NCBI GenBank assembly: GCA_017935025.1
Contig: JAGBIL010000028.1
Span: forward strand, 1 to 64,000
Origin: Opitutales bacterium
GTDB lineage: Bacteria; Verrucomicrobiota; Verrucomicrobiia; Opitutales; UBA953
Reading direction: 5' to 3'
Length of the DNA: 64,000 nucleotides
This document shows, piece after piece, positions 44,901-55,300 of this stretch. Both the position numbers and the translations under genes were made by a program. The notes below the pieces were generated by a model, which saw nothing but the letters and a program-made list of their open reading frames with translations, ran no database searches and was not told the origin of the DNA. How positions within the stretch are numbered: the stretch's first letter is position 1; every line of letters starts with the position of its first letter.

Positions 44901-45519
44901 TCAGTTCGTGCCGTCGGATTTCGGCATTGTAACTTCGACTCCGGGCGCGTCGGATTGGTTGACGCCTTCGCGCTTCACGACTTTGAGCGCCGTCAGAGAG
45001 AGAATTTTTACGTCGAGCGCAAACGAAACGTTATCCACATACCAGACGTCCAACTCGAATTTCTTTTTCCACGAAATGGCGTTGCGTCCGTTGGTTTGCG
45101 CCCAGCCCGTAACGCCCGGGCGAATCTCGTGGCGGCGAGCCTGCTCCGGCGAGTAAAGCGGCAAATACTCCGGCAGGAGCGGACGCGGACCGATAATCGA
45201 CATATCGCCCCGGAGAATGTTAAAAGCTGCGGCAGTTCATCGAGCGAGCTTTTGCGGAGGAATTTTCCGACGCGCGTCATGCGCTGATGGTCGGGTAGGA
45301 GCGTTCCCGCAGCGTCGCGCTCGTCCGTCATGGTCTTGAATTTAACGACGCGGAAAATTTTTCCGTTTTTTCCCGGGCGGGCTTGCGTGAAGAAAATTCC
45401 CGCGCCTTTGTTGGCGAAGTGCAGGGCGACGGATACCGCAAGGATAATCGGGGAAAAACAATCAGCACGCAGAGTGCGAGCGTAAAATCCAGAAAACGCT
45501 TGAAGAAATTTTTGTACAT
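44901..45519 (-). pseudogene. Bacterial sugar transferase (undecaprenyl-phosphate type), frameshifted twice
   Basis: The gene starts at ATG 45519 (MYKNFFKRFLDFTLALCVLI). Near 45450 similarity moves to another frame (ILAVSVALHFANKGAGIFFT, then PGKNGKIFRVVKFKTMTDE and SLDELPQLL). Near 45210 it moves again ([39 protein letters not shown]). Adding one T to a T5 run and one A to an AA in these two places would restore a complete enzyme of about 205 residues that loads a sugar phosphate on the lipid carrier. So this is either a young pseudogene, phase variation or two assembly indels. Confidence 0.8.
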
Positions 45520-45533
45520 TGGGGGGAGGAAAA

Positions 45534-45636
45534 AAAAAGAAACCGCGAATGAACACAAATTAACACGAATGAAAGGACCAGAAACCGTTCCCGAATAAAA
45601 TTCGTGTTAATTTGTGTTCATTCGCGGTTTCTTTTT
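45534..45636. repeat. Perfect 37-bp inverted repeat
   Basis: Arms 45534-45570 and 45600-45636 are exact reverse complements, separated by 29 bases that contain one CGTTCCC motif. Inside an arm the units repeat about every 10 bases (CGCGAATGA, ACACAAATTA, ACACGAATGA). It lies between the convergent ends-to-starts of the sugar transferase and proS (both minus). It could fold into a very stable hairpin with A/T-rich feet, so it may also terminate proS. Confidence 0.9.
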
Positions 45637-45640
45637 ATTG

Positions 45641-47170
45641 CTAATACGACTTCGCGAAGACGACACGGCGCGGGGACGGCTCGCCGGAGAACGGGCAAAT
45701 GCCGGGCTCGGGCGGGAACTCCGTGTCATCGAGCGGAACGCAACGGATCGTTACGTTCAAGTCCGCCTTGATTTGCGCTTCGACTTCCGCCGAGCCGTTC
45801 CAGTGGCAGAGCGCGAAGCCGCCGTGGACTTCCGGCTTGTTTTTGTTTTTCGGCGTGAAAAATTCGTAGAATTCGTCCTTCGTGTTGATTTCGCGCATGT
45901 TGTCGGCGCGGAATTTTTTCGCGCGCGCGAGCAGATTGTCCTGAATTTCCTGGAGTTTCTGCGGGAGCGTGGCGACAAATTCGTCGCGCGGGAACGCCGC
46001 CTTTTCGCCCGTGTCGCGGCGACCGACAAAGACTTTGCCTTCGGCGATGTCGCGCGCACCGACTTCGACGCGTAGCGGAATCCCTTTCTTAATCCAGCCC
46101 CAGGTTTTTTCGCCGCCGCGCAGGTCGCGGTCGTCGACGGAAACGAGAATCGGGCGTCCGTCGTAGCGTTGCGCGAGAATGTCTTTCTTCAACGCTTCGC
46201 AGTAAGCGAGGACTTCGCCGCGTTGCGCGGGATCGCGGTAAATCGGGAGAATGACAACGTGCTGCGGCGCGAGGCGCGGCGGGACGACCATCCCGTCGTC
46301 GTCGGCGTGCGTCATAATCATACCGCCGATGAGGCGTGTGGAAACGCCCCACGACGTCGTCCACGCGTGTTGGAGTTGTCCCGCTTCGTTTTGGAACTGA
46401 ATGTTGCAGCTCTTGGCAAAATTTTGTCCGAGGAAGTGCGACGTTCCCGCCTGAAGCGCTTTGCGGTCCTGCATCATGGCTTCGATGCAAAGTGTATCGA
46501 CGGCGCCCGGGAAGCGCTCCGACGCGGTTTTGTGCCCGCGGATGACCGGCATTGCCATGTAGTTTTCGGCAAAATCCGCATAAACGTCGAGCATTTTGCG
46601 GGTTTCTTCTTCGGCTTCTTCGGCGGTTGCGTGGACGGTATGTCCTTCCTGCCAAAGAAATTCCGCCGTGCGCAGAAACAGGCGCGTGCGCATTTCCCAG
46701 CGGACGACGTTTGCCCACTGATTGACGAGAATCGGCAGGTCGCGGTAGCTCTGCACCCACTTCGCGTAGGTCGCGCCGATGATGGTTTCCGAGGTCGGGC
46801 GCACGATGAGCGGCTCTTCGAGTTCTCCTGCGGGAACGAGCTTGCCGTTTTCGTCGGCGGCAAGGCGCGAGTGCGTAACGACGGCGCATTCCTTTGCAAA
46901 ACCGTCCACGTGTTCGGCTTCCTTTTCGATAAAACTTTTCGGAATGAACAGCGGGAAATACGCGTTTACGTGCCCAGTCGCCTTAAACATCGCGTCGAGA
47001 TCGCGCTGAATATTTTCCCAGAGTGAATAGCCCCACGGCTTGATGACCATGCAACCGCGCACCGGAGAATTTTCGGCGAGATCGGCGGCCTTGACGACCT
47101 GTTGATACCACTCGGGATAATCCTCGTCCCGGCGCGGAGAAATAGCGGTTTTTGCAGCTTTGGCGCACAT
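45641..47170 (-). CDS. proS: Prolyl-tRNA synthetase, archaeal/eukaryotic (ProS type 3) form
   Basis: 509 residues from the ATG at 47170 (MCAKAAKTAISPRRDEDYPE). Class II synthetase: motif 2 RWEMRTRLFLRTAEFLWQEG, proline-site TSETIIGATYAKW, motif 3 region GGMIMTHADDDGMVVPPRLA. The C-terminal domain ends FAKSY; the final Tyr is conserved in this subtype and reaches the active site. Bacteria more often have the longer editing form, but type 3 is known in several phyla. Confidence 0.93.
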   Translation of the reverse strand: MCAKAAKTAISPRRDEDYPEWYQQVVKAADLAENSPVRGCMVIKPWGYSLWENIQRDLDAMFKATGHVNAYFPLFIPKSFIEKEAEHVDGFAKECAVVTHSRLAADENGKLVPAGELEEPLIVRPTSETIIGATYAKWVQSYRDLPILVNQWANVVRWEMRTRLFLRTAEFLWQEGHTVHATAEEAEEETRKMLDVYADFAENYMAMPVIRGHKTASERFPGAVDTLCIEAMMQDRKALQAGTSHFLGQNFAKSCNIQFQNEAGQLQHAWTTSWGVSTRLIGGMIMTHADDDGMVVPPRLAPQHVVILPIYRDPAQRGEVLAYCEALKKDILAQRYDGRPILVSVDDRDLRGGEKTWGWIKKGIPLRVEVGARDIAEGKVFVGRRDTGEKAAFPRDEFVATLPQKLQEIQDNLLARAKKFRADNMREINTKDEFYEFFTPKNKNKPEVHGGFALCHWNGSAEVEAQIKADLNVTIRCVPLDDTEFPPEPGICPFSGEPSPRRVVFAKSY

Positions 47171-47344
47171 AGTTATTTGAAGAAAATTTTCGTGAATAAA
47201 GTCCGTTAATCTATCCGCGTTCCCGCGCGAACGCAAGCACACCCGAATAGAAGCCGAAGATTTGACGCGATTTTTGCGTATATTTTCCAAAATAGGAAAT
47301 GTTTCCCCAAAGCGGTTTTTGAGGTGCGGGAACGGAAAAATATA

Positions 47345-47398
47345 TTGACCTGAGGATTCGCCGGGTCTACAAATTCAGACGAATTTGGTAGTTTTTTT
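47345..47398 (+). promoter_or_regulatory. cysK promoter with overlapping palindrome
   Basis: A -35 box TTGACC (47345-47350), exact 17-base spacer and -10 box TACAAA (47368-47373). A palindrome with arms CTACAAATTC (47367-47376) and GAATTTGGTAG (47381-47391) overlaps the -10 box and start point; a run of seven T follows. It could be the operator for the neighbouring Rrf2 regulator, or a leader hairpin. Confidence 0.6.
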
Positions 47399-47415
47399 AA
47401 TAACGTTTTACAGCT

Positions 47416-48336
47416 ATGAAAATTGCAAACAATATTCTCGGGCTCATCGGAAAAACGCCGCTTGTGCGCCTGAACGCGGTAACACCTCCGGGGGCAAATA
47501 TTTTGGCAAAGTTGGAATTTTTGAATCCCTCCGGCTCCGTCAAAGATCGCGCCGCGCTCGCAATGGTTGAAGACGCGGAGGCGAAAGGCCTGCTGAAAAA
47601 AGGCGGGTTGATCATCGAGCCTACCAGCGGAAATACGGGTATCGGTCTTGCGCTCGTTGCTGCCGTAAAAGGACACCGCCTGATTTTGACGATGCCGGAT
47701 ACGATGAGTATTGAGCGGCGCAAATTCCTTGCGAGCTTTGGCGCGGAACTTGTTTTGACGGACGGCACCAAAGGCATGAAAGGCGCAATCGAAAAGGCAC
47801 TCGAACTCAAGCGGCAGAATCCTGGCGCGTTGCTCCCGCAGCAGTTTGAAAATCCGGCAAACGTTGATGCTCACCTAAAAACGACGGCGCAGGAAATTTG
47901 GAATGACACGGATGGCAGTGTCGATATCGTCGTCGCCGGGGTCGGGACGGGCGGAACGATTACCGGAATCGGGCGCGCTTTGAAAGCGCAAAAACCGGAC
48001 GTGAAAATTTTTGCCGTCGAGCCGGAAACCTCACCCGTGCTCTCCGGCGGAGCCGCGGGACCGCACAAAATTCAGGGCATAGGAGCCGGATTCGTGCCGA
48101 AAATTTATGACGCAAGCGTAGTCGACGGCGTAATTCGCGTTTCTGACGATGATGCGGGAGCAACAGCGCGTCGCCTCGCGAGGGAAGAAGGTATTCACAC
48201 GGGGATCTCGGCGGGAGCGGCAACCTTTGCCGCGCTTTCACTTGCGGCAAAACCGGAGAATGCGGGTAAAACAATCGTTGTAATTATTCCCGACACGGGA
48301 ACGCGCTATTTGTCCACCTGGCTCTACAGCGAGTAA
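47416..48336 (+). CDS. cysK: Cysteine synthase A
   Basis: 306 residues. O-acetylserine sulfhydrylase, making cysteine from O-acetylserine and sulfide with PLP. The PLP lysine is in [27 protein letters not shown] is the substrate loop and [15 protein letters not shown] binds the cofactor phosphate. The end [12 protein letters not shown] is typical. Promoter and palindrome lie upstream; an Rrf2 regulator lies convergently downstream. Confidence 0.95.
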   Translation: MKIANNILGLIGKTPLVRLNAVTPPGANILAKLEFLNPSGSVKDRAALAMVEDAEAKGLLKKGGLIIEPTSGNTGIGLALVAAVKGHRLILTMPDTMSIERRKFLASFGAELVLTDGTKGMKGAIEKALELKRQNPGALLPQQFENPANVDAHLKTTAQEIWNDTDGSVDIVVAGVGTGGTITGIGRALKAQKPDVKIFAVEPETSPVLSGGAAGPHKIQGIGAGFVPKIYDASVVDGVIRVSDDDAGATARRLAREEGIHTGISAGAATFAALSLAAKPENAGKTIVVIIPDTGTRYLSTWLYSE

Positions 48337-48350
48337 GCGTTCCCGAGTAC

Positions 48351-48388
48351 AAAAAAATCGGCGATTTTTGAGATCGCCGATTTTTTTT
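48351..48388. terminator. Bidirectional terminator between cysK and the Rrf2 gene
   Basis: Seven A then ATCGGCGAT-type stem: left arm 48351-48365, loop of seven bases, right arm ATCGCCGAT followed by T (48373-48388). Confidence 0.92.
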
Positions 48389-48407
48389 CGTATCTTTTTT
48401 CCGTAAC

Positions 48408-48842
48408 TTAATGAAGGCACATTCCGTTGTGTTCCTTATGGTGGTCGATGATTTCCTGAAGAGTAATTTGAGAAAGGTCTTCTCGGATCCTCTGATTGAT
48501 GATATCCCAAGTTTCGCGCGCCGTGCAGATTTTTTCCCGCTTACATTTCCGAACACAGGCAAGGCAGGGCGCGATGGAAACTTTCCCTTCCATGACTTCG
48601 ATAATTTCCAGAAGTGTAAGTTTTTGGGGGTCGCAACGCAGGAAATAACCGCCTTTGGCACCGCGTTTAGATTGAACCCAACCCGCTCGGCACAGCGGAA
48701 TAATGAGGCGTCCGACGTACTTTCGGGATAGCCCTTGAGATTTACAGATGTCGCTAATCATGCGCGGTTTTTCTTCTCCGACGAATTTTGCTAAATCCAT
48801 CAAAATACGTAGTGCATACCTACCCCGAGTCGAGATCTTCAT
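48408..48842 (-). CDS. Rrf2-family transcriptional regulator
   Basis: 144 residues. The N-terminal winged helix is typical: MKISTRGRYALRILMDLAKF, then SQGLSRKYVGRLIIPLCRAG and SKRGAKGGYFL. Four cysteines (about residues 93, 96, 100 and 106, in PCLACVRKCKREKIC) could hold an Fe-S cluster or another metal, though the spacing is not the IscR one. Next to cysK it is probably a CymR- or IscR-like regulator of cysteine or Fe-S supply. Confidence 0.88.
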   Translation of the reverse strand: MKISTRGRYALRILMDLAKFVGEEKPRMISDICKSQGLSRKYVGRLIIPLCRAGWVQSKRGAKGGYFLRCDPQKLTLLEIIEVMEGKVSIAPCLACVRKCKREKICTARETWDIINQRIREDLSQITLQEIIDHHKEHNGMCLH

Positions 48843-49079
48843 GGTGCCTCCAGATGATAATATTTATGGTGTATTACGAAAAACGAATGAAAGTTGTTAA
48901 CTTCGAACCAGATTATTGAGGTTGAATGTCTACCGAGTCAATAAGAAAACCCGTCGCAATACGCATAAATACAGGCAACCCCGATTTTATGCGGTGGAGA
49001 AAAAGTGGAGGACCGTCTGTAAGGAAAGGGTATTTTAAGGCGTTTACAGGCGGGGACTCAAAATTTCGTTTTGGCGTGA

Positions 49080-49122
49080 AAAAGCCCGCAATCCCTTTGT
49101 TCATGCGGGTTTGCGGGCTTTT
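49080..49122 (-). terminator. Terminator downstream of tRNA-Ser
   Basis: AAAAGCCCGCAA (49080-49091) pairs with TTGCGGGCTTTT (49111-49122), followed on the minus strand by T residues. It lies five bases beyond the tRNA 3' end. Confidence 0.8.
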
Positions 49123-49126
49123 GAAA

Positions 49127-49215
<89 letters not shown>

Positions 49216-49325
49216 GTGTGTTAAGGATCAATCTAAAAGGCTCGAGCTCGTGGAGGCAAGGATTTTGTTTTCCCGAAAATAGCGACTTGAAGCGACGGGA
49301 ACGTCTCGCATAATACTCCGGAATT

Positions 49326-49862
49326 ATGATCAATTCAGACCATTTGCCGGCAGTTTCCGTTTTGCCGTTTAAAATTAGCGTGTTAATTTTTATCCGCGAC
49401 GGGAACGGAAGATTTTTAATGATTCAGCGGCGAAAAGCCCCGAATAAAGGCTGTTGGAGCCCGGTCGGCGGAAAGTTGGAAATGGCACTTGGCGAGTCTC
49501 CGTTTGAGTGTGCTTGCCGCGAGGCGTTTGAGGAAACCGGAATGCGAATTTCTGCGTCGGATCTCCATCTTTTCGGAATGGTTTCCGAGCGCTCTTACGA
49601 GGGAAGCGGGCATTGGCTCATGTTCCTTTTCGAATGCCTGAAGCCGATAGAATCGCTTCCTCCGGAAATTGATGAAGGGCAGTTTGCGTTTTTCTCGCGG
49701 GAAGAAATTGATTCTGCGGCGATTCCGCCGAGCGACCGCACGCTGGTTTGGCCGGTTTACGATTCCCACCACAAGAGTTTTCTTGCGTATCGGGCGCAGT
49801 GCGGGAACGGCGATGCGCAGCGGGTTGATGAGGAATCGATGCTCTCTCCGAATTTTTTGTAA
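49326..49862 (+). CDS. NUDIX hydrolase
   Basis: 178 residues. The Nudix box is present with a two-residue-longer first half: GGKLEMALGESPFECACREA then FEETGM, giving the REx2EE metal ligands. It hydrolyses a nucleoside diphosphate linked to another group; the substrate cannot be inferred. It stands alone between tRNA-Ser and a bidirectional terminator. Confidence 0.88.
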   Translation: MINSDHLPAVSVLPFKISVLIFIRDGNGRFLMIQRRKAPNKGCWSPVGGKLEMALGESPFECACREAFEETGMRISASDLHLFGMVSERSYEGSGHWLMFLFECLKPIESLPPEIDEGQFAFFSREEIDSAAIPPSDRTLVWPVYDSHHKSFLAYRAQCGNGDAQRVDEESMLSPNFL

Positions 49863-49874
49863 TTTCGGAAAAAC

Positions 49875-49911
49875 AAAAAAGGTGAAAGCCTCAAAAACTT
49901 TCACCTTTTTT
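49875..49911. terminator. Bidirectional terminator between the NUDIX gene and argB
   Basis: AAAAAAGGTGAAAG pairs with CTTTCACCTTTTTT over a nine-base loop. Confidence 0.93.
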
Positions 49912-49930
49912 CATTTTTGAAATCCGGTTC

Positions 49931-50863
49931 TTACGCCGTTTGCGTCGGCGGAAGCACAACATCCGGATGGACGATTTCCGTGCCGACACCTTTGTCTGTG
50001 AAAATTTCCAGCAGTAGCGAGTGTGGCGTGCGTCCGTCGATGAAGTGAACGCGGCGGACTCCGCTTTGAAGCGCGCGCACGGCGGAATCCACTTTCGGAA
50101 TCATGCCGGAGGAAATAACACCGGATTTTTTCAGCTCGGGCACTTCATGGACGCGGAGTGTGGAGATGAGTGTTCCCGGGTCCTGCGGGTCGGCAAGCAG
50201 TCCGGGAACGTCCGACATAAACACGAGGCGGCGCGCTTTCAGTGCGCTGGCAACGGCGCTCGCCGCCGCGTCCGCATTTGTATTGTAGGGACGGTCGCTG
50301 TCATCGAGCGCAATCGGAGAAATGACCGGAATTTTTCCTTCGTTGAGCGCTTTTTTAATGATTTTGGTTTTGACGGATTTGATGTCACCGACGAAGCCGA
50401 GGTCGACCGGATCGCCGTTTTCGTCTTTCGCGCAAAGTTTTTCGCAAACGTTGACGAGATTGCCGGGCATCCCCACGGGAACGCCTTTGTGTTTTTCGAT
50501 GAGGCGGCAAATATCGACGTTGATTTCGTTGTTGAGTGTATCTTCAACGATTTTGATCGTGCGTTCGTCGGTTACGCGGATTCCGTTGCGCCACTGCGGC
50601 GTGATATCGGTTTTTGCCATGGCGCGCGTGATGGCTTTTCCCCCGCCGTGGACGACAACCACTTTGATCCCGACGGAGTTGAGAAAAACGATGTCGGATG
50701 CGACGCGTTCCCGCGTGGCGGGATCATCGGAATCCATGAAACTTCCGCCGTATTTAACGACAAAAACGGAGTCGTGAAAACGCTGGATGTACGGGAGCGC
50801 TTCCAAAAGGACGCTGGCTTTGGCAATGAGTTCGGCTTCGTTAATGGTTTTTTCTTTGATCAT
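49931..50863 (-). CDS. argB: Acetylglutamate kinase
   Basis: 310 residues from the ATG at 50863 ([20 protein letters not shown]); the longer frame starts in non-conserved sequence. It phosphorylates N-acetylglutamate, the second arginine step. [14 protein letters not shown] and [15 protein letters not shown] bind ATP and substrate; [20 protein letters not shown] and GGMIPK-like [15 protein letters not shown] complete the fold. The N-terminal extension is the type found in arginine-inhibitable enzymes, so feedback control is likely. Confidence 0.94.
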   Translation of the reverse strand: MIKEKTINEAELIAKASVLLEALPYIQRFHDSVFVVKYGGSFMDSDDPATRERVASDIVFLNSVGIKVVVVHGGGKAITRAMAKTDITPQWRNGIRVTDERTIKIVEDTLNNEINVDICRLIEKHKGVPVGMPGNLVNVCEKLCAKDENGDPVDLGFVGDIKSVKTKIIKKALNEGKIPVISPIALDDSDRPYNTNADAAASAVASALKARRLVFMSDVPGLLADPQDPGTLISTLRVHEVPELKKSGVISSGMIPKVDSAVRALQSGVRRVHFIDGRTPHSLLLEIFTDKGVGTEIVHPDVVLPPTQTA

Positions 50864-50954
50864 CGCAGAGGAATTTCCGCCCGATAATAAATGCTTTCTG
50901 TGCTTTCGCAAATTGAAATTTCGTGCGCGGGAACACAAAAATCTTATGAGAAAA

Positions 50955-52349
50955 TCAGTCGCCGACCTGTTCTTCAGCAGGGTCGGTGGCGATGAGGAAC
51001 GCGATGGCGGAAACGGCTTCGCGGAAATCGTATTCCGAGGAAACAGTCGCGGCGCGCGCTTCCGTGAGCGAGACCTGCGCGTCCGTGCGGTCGAGCGCGG
51101 AGGCTTTCCCGACGTTGAACTGCGCCGTTACGATGTCGAAATTTTCCTTTGCGGCACTTTCGGAAAGCAAGGCGACTTCGTACTGCTTGCGTGCCCGCGT
51201 GAGCGTGAGCACCGCCGTTGTCAGGTTCGCGTAAAGTTGCTGTTCGTAGGCAGCGACTTTGCTTCGCGCGACGCGGAGTTTTGCCACGGCATCTTCGATG
51301 GCGCGCAGATTGCGTCCGCCGTTGAACACGTTTTGCGAAATTTTTCCCACGCCGAGAAGATTCCAAATCTTCGGCATATCCAAATCTTCGCCTTCGAGTG
51401 TGGCGGAAAAATTCAGTCCGACCGACGGGAACAAGTCGGCGACAGTTTTGTCGATGTGCGCGGATGCGGCTTTTTCCAACGCAACGAGCGAGGCGAGTCC
51501 CGGCTCGCGTTCCCGCGCGATGCTCATCAGCGCGGCGACATCCGGTTCAAACGATCCCATGACGTTCCCGCCGAGTTCGTAATCCGGAGATTCTGCAAAA
51601 CCGAGCGCGAGATTCAAATCCGCGCGCGCCGTTTTCACATTGTTCGCGATGCTGATGCTTTGGAGCACAGCGTTGTTGTAGTCTACTTCCGCTTTCGTGC
51701 AATCGTATTTCGTGCCTTTTCCCGCGTCGCGGTAGGCGCGCATCTGCGAGAGGTGTTCCTTGTACTGAGAAACCGACTGCTCGGCAACCACGTCCAGCTC
51801 GATGTTCCGGCGCAGTTCAAAATACGCTTTGCGCACGTTGTAGCGGACGAGATTTTCCGCCGAGAGTAAATCTTTTTCCGCCGAAAGCAGGCGCGCAACG
51901 GCTTGCTCGAGCTTCGCATCGGTTTTCCCGAAATCCCAAAGAAGCAAATCCAGTGAAAGCCCGATTTCGTTCCCGCCCGTGCTGTGGAAACTTTGACCGC
52001 GCTCGGTCGTGTTGTTCGTCCCGCGCGAATACGTGGCGGAGGCGTCGAGCGTCGGTAAATAATCAGCGCGGATGTCCTTTACGGCGAGTTGCGCGGAAAT
52101 CACGGCTTGGCGTGCCTGAAAAATTTTCGGATTGGCATCGAGCGCGATTTTTTCCAGGTCTGCAAGCGAAAGCACCGTTCCTGCCGGAAAGCCGTATTCG
52201 GCAAACGCGACGGTGCGTTCGCCGCGCAAACGGTTTTCCGGTTTTTGCGCCTCGCGCGCTTCGTCTACGGTCGAACACGCCGTTCCCGCGAGCACCGTTC
52301 CCGCCGCCAGTGCGAGCCAAAGATTTTTCTTCATCAAAAAGTTTTTCAT
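50955..52349 (-). CDS. TolC-family outer membrane efflux lipoprotein
   Basis: 464 residues. AAGGAAA eight bases before ATG 52349 supports this start. The lipobox [10 protein letters not shown] marks a lipoprotein, as in OprM/NodT-type factors. Two OEP repeats are recognisable through long helices with [20 protein letters not shown] and the [20 protein letters not shown] type motif. It forms the outer membrane exit of the RND pump encoded just upstream (gap of four bases). Confidence 0.9.
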   Translation of the reverse strand: MKNFLMKKNLWLALAAGTVLAGTACSTVDEAREAQKPENRLRGERTVAFAEYGFPAGTVLSLADLEKIALDANPKIFQARQAVISAQLAVKDIRADYLPTLDASATYSRGTNNTTERGQSFHSTGGNEIGLSLDLLLWDFGKTDAKLEQAVARLLSAEKDLLSAENLVRYNVRKAYFELRRNIELDVVAEQSVSQYKEHLSQMRAYRDAGKGTKYDCTKAEVDYNNAVLQSISIANNVKTARADLNLALGFAESPDYELGGNVMGSFEPDVAALMSIAREREPGLASLVALEKAASAHIDKTVADLFPSVGLNFSATLEGEDLDMPKIWNLLGVGKISQNVFNGGRNLRAIEDAVAKLRVARSKVAAYEQQLYANLTTAVLTLTRARKQYEVALLSESAAKENFDIVTAQFNVGKASALDRTDAQVSLTEARAATVSSEYDFREAVSAIAFLIATDPAEEQVGD

Positions 52350-52353
52350 GAGG

Positions 52354-55300
52354 CTAATTTCCTTTCTCGCTTTCCGGGGTGCCGTCGGGGAGATTGACGG
52401 TGCGGCGGCAACGTTCCCGCATACGCTGGAAGAGCGAATAAAGCGCGGGTGCGAAAATGATGCCGACGAGCGTTGCCATGAGCATTCCGGTAAACGTCGT
52501 TACACCGATTGCGCGCCGCGAACCCGCGCCTGCGCCCGACGCAATGACGAGCGGGAACACACCGAAGAGGAACGACCACGCCGTCATCAGCACCGCACGG
52601 TAACGCAGCGACGCGCCGAGCAGTGCCGCTTCCTTAATCGAATAGCCCGCTTCGCGCGATTGCTTGGAAAACTCGATCATCAGAATCGCGTTTTTCGCGG
52701 AAAGCCCGATGAGCATGACCAAACCGAGTTGCGCGTAAATCCCGAGCGAAAGCCCCCACACGAGCAAGCCGATGAGCGCGCCGAGCGTCGGAATCGCCAC
52801 CGTGAGCATCACGGGAACGGGAATCGTCCAGCTTTCGTACTGCGCGACAAGGAACAGATACGCGAAGAGCATCGCGAGCGTCATAATCAGCACGATTTGC
52901 CCCTGATTCTGCCGTTCCTGATAACTCTGCCCTTTCCACTCAATGTGGTAGCCTTCGGGCAGTTTCATTTTTTCCAAAATTTCCATGACTTCGCCGCTCG
53001 TGTAGCCTTCGGCGACCTGCACGGTAACGTCGGCGGATGTCAGCTTGTTGAAGCGCTGAATTTCCGTCGGACCGACCGTGAAACGTAATTTGGCAAACAC
53101 GTTCAGCGGGACCATTTCGCCGGAGTTGTTCGCGACGAGCAGTCCGCGAATGTCGTCCTGCGTCACGCGAAACGCCTTGTCCGCCTGCATTTTGACGTAA
53201 AACGCGTCGCCGGCATAGTTGAAGTCGTTGATGTAAAACGATGCCAGCTGGCTTTGTAGCGTGGAGAAAATCCGGTCCACGGGAACGCCGAGCGATTCCG
53301 CTTTTTCGCGGTCGATGTCGAGAAAGAGTTGTGCGGTGTCTGCGTTGTAGGACGAACTTGCGCGGCGCACCTGCGGGAGCGTGTTCAGGTCCGCGACGAG
53401 GTTTTTCACGACTTCGGAAAGTTCTTCCGGAGCGACGTCGCCTTCGCCGCAAAGCACGGCGGAAACGCCGCCGACTGCGCCCAAGCCCATAATCGCCGGC
53501 GGCGTGAAGAACATGATGCGCGCCTCGGGAATGTCCGCCGTCGCTTTTTGCAAATTATCGACGATGGCGTCGAGTTGCGTTTCCGGTGTCGTGCGTTCGG
53601 ACCAGTCTTTGAGGCGAACGTAGCCCATGGCAACGTGTTCGCCGTCGCTCCCGATGCGGGAACGCCCCGGAATTGTCATTACGGCTTTTACGCCGGGGAT
53701 GTCGGAAATGCGTTCGCGCACTTTTTGAAGCGTTGCTTCTGTGCGCGCGATGGTTGCGCCCGGCGCGAGCTCAATGTTCATCGTAATCGAGCCTTTGTCT
53801 TCTTCCGGCAGGAAGGATCCGGGAATTTTTCCCGAAAAATACCAAATCCCGACGAAAAACAGCGCCATGAAACCGACCGTCAGCGAAGCGCGGCGCACCA
53901 AGCGAAGCACGAACGCCAGATAGATTTTTTTCGTTCCGTCCAAAAGCGCGTTAATCGGGCGGAAAATCGGCGAAACGCGCGGCTTCGGCGGGCGCATAAT
54001 CAGCGCGCAAAGCGCCGGGCTGAGCGTGAGCGCGACAACCGTCGAAAGAATAAGCGCAATGCACATCGTTACCGAAAACTGCATATAAATACGCCCGACC
54101 ATTCCTCCGTAAAACGCGAGCGGAACGTAGCAGGCGATGGTTACGAGCGTTGTCGCGATAATTGCGCCCGTGATTTGCGTCATGCTTTTGAGTGCGGCAT
54201 CTTTCGCCGAAAGGCGTTCCCGCGACATGAGCGACTGGCAGTTTTCGACGACGACAATCGCGTCGTCGACGAGCGAGCCGATGACCAAAATCAGCCCGAA
54301 CATCGTCAGCACGTTCACGCTGTAATCGAGCAAATACATGAACGTGAACGTTCCCACGAGCGAAACCGGAATCGCGATTGCGGGAACGAGCGTCGCCCGC
54401 CAATCCTGTAAAAACACGTAGGTAACGAGTACCACGAGCAGGAGCGCAATGATGATGGTTTCGACAATTTCTTCGAGCGAAACAACGATGAATTGCGTCG
54501 GGTCGTACGATACGTCGTAGCTCACGCCGGGCGGGAAACGCTCCGACATTTCATCGAGTACGGCGCGCACTTTTTTCACCGTTGCGAGTGCGTTGGAATC
54601 GCTGTTGCGGAAAATCGCCATCCCGATGGATTCTTTTCCGTTAAAATTTCCGCGTCCGGCGTAGGTTTTCGCTCCGAGTTCAATGCGCGCCACATCCTTG
54701 AGACGAAGTACGCTCCCGTCCGCCGCCGTACGCACGATAATGTTGCCGAACTCGTCCGCGTCTTTCAGGCGCCCGTGAACGTTGATTTTAAATTGAAGAA
54801 ATTCGTTCCCCTGCTCGGATCCGAGCGTTCCCGCCGCCGCCTGGATGTTTTGGGATTGGACGGCGGCGGAAATATCGTCCGTCGAAAGCCCGAGCCCGGC
54901 GAGGCGCACGGGATCGAGCCAAATACGCATGGAATACACGTCGCCGCCCATCGCGTCTGCCGAAGACACACCGTCCACGCGGGAAATCGCGTCTGCAACC
55001 GTAGTTGAAATATAATTACTCAGTTGCATCGTGTTCATCGACGTGCCGTCCGTCGTGAACGCAAACATGGCGAGGATATCGTTGCTTCGCTTGCGCACCT
55101 GTACGCCCGTGCGCTGGACTTCCGACGGCAATTTCCGTTCCGCCTGCTTGATGGCGTTTTGGACGTTGACCATCGCAATGTCGTCGTTCACGCCGGTTTT
55201 GAACGAAATCGAGCACGAATATTGCCCGTCGTTGCTGCACGTGGACGAGAAGTAAAGCATATCTTCAACGCCGTTGATGACGGCATCAAGCGGCGTGGCG

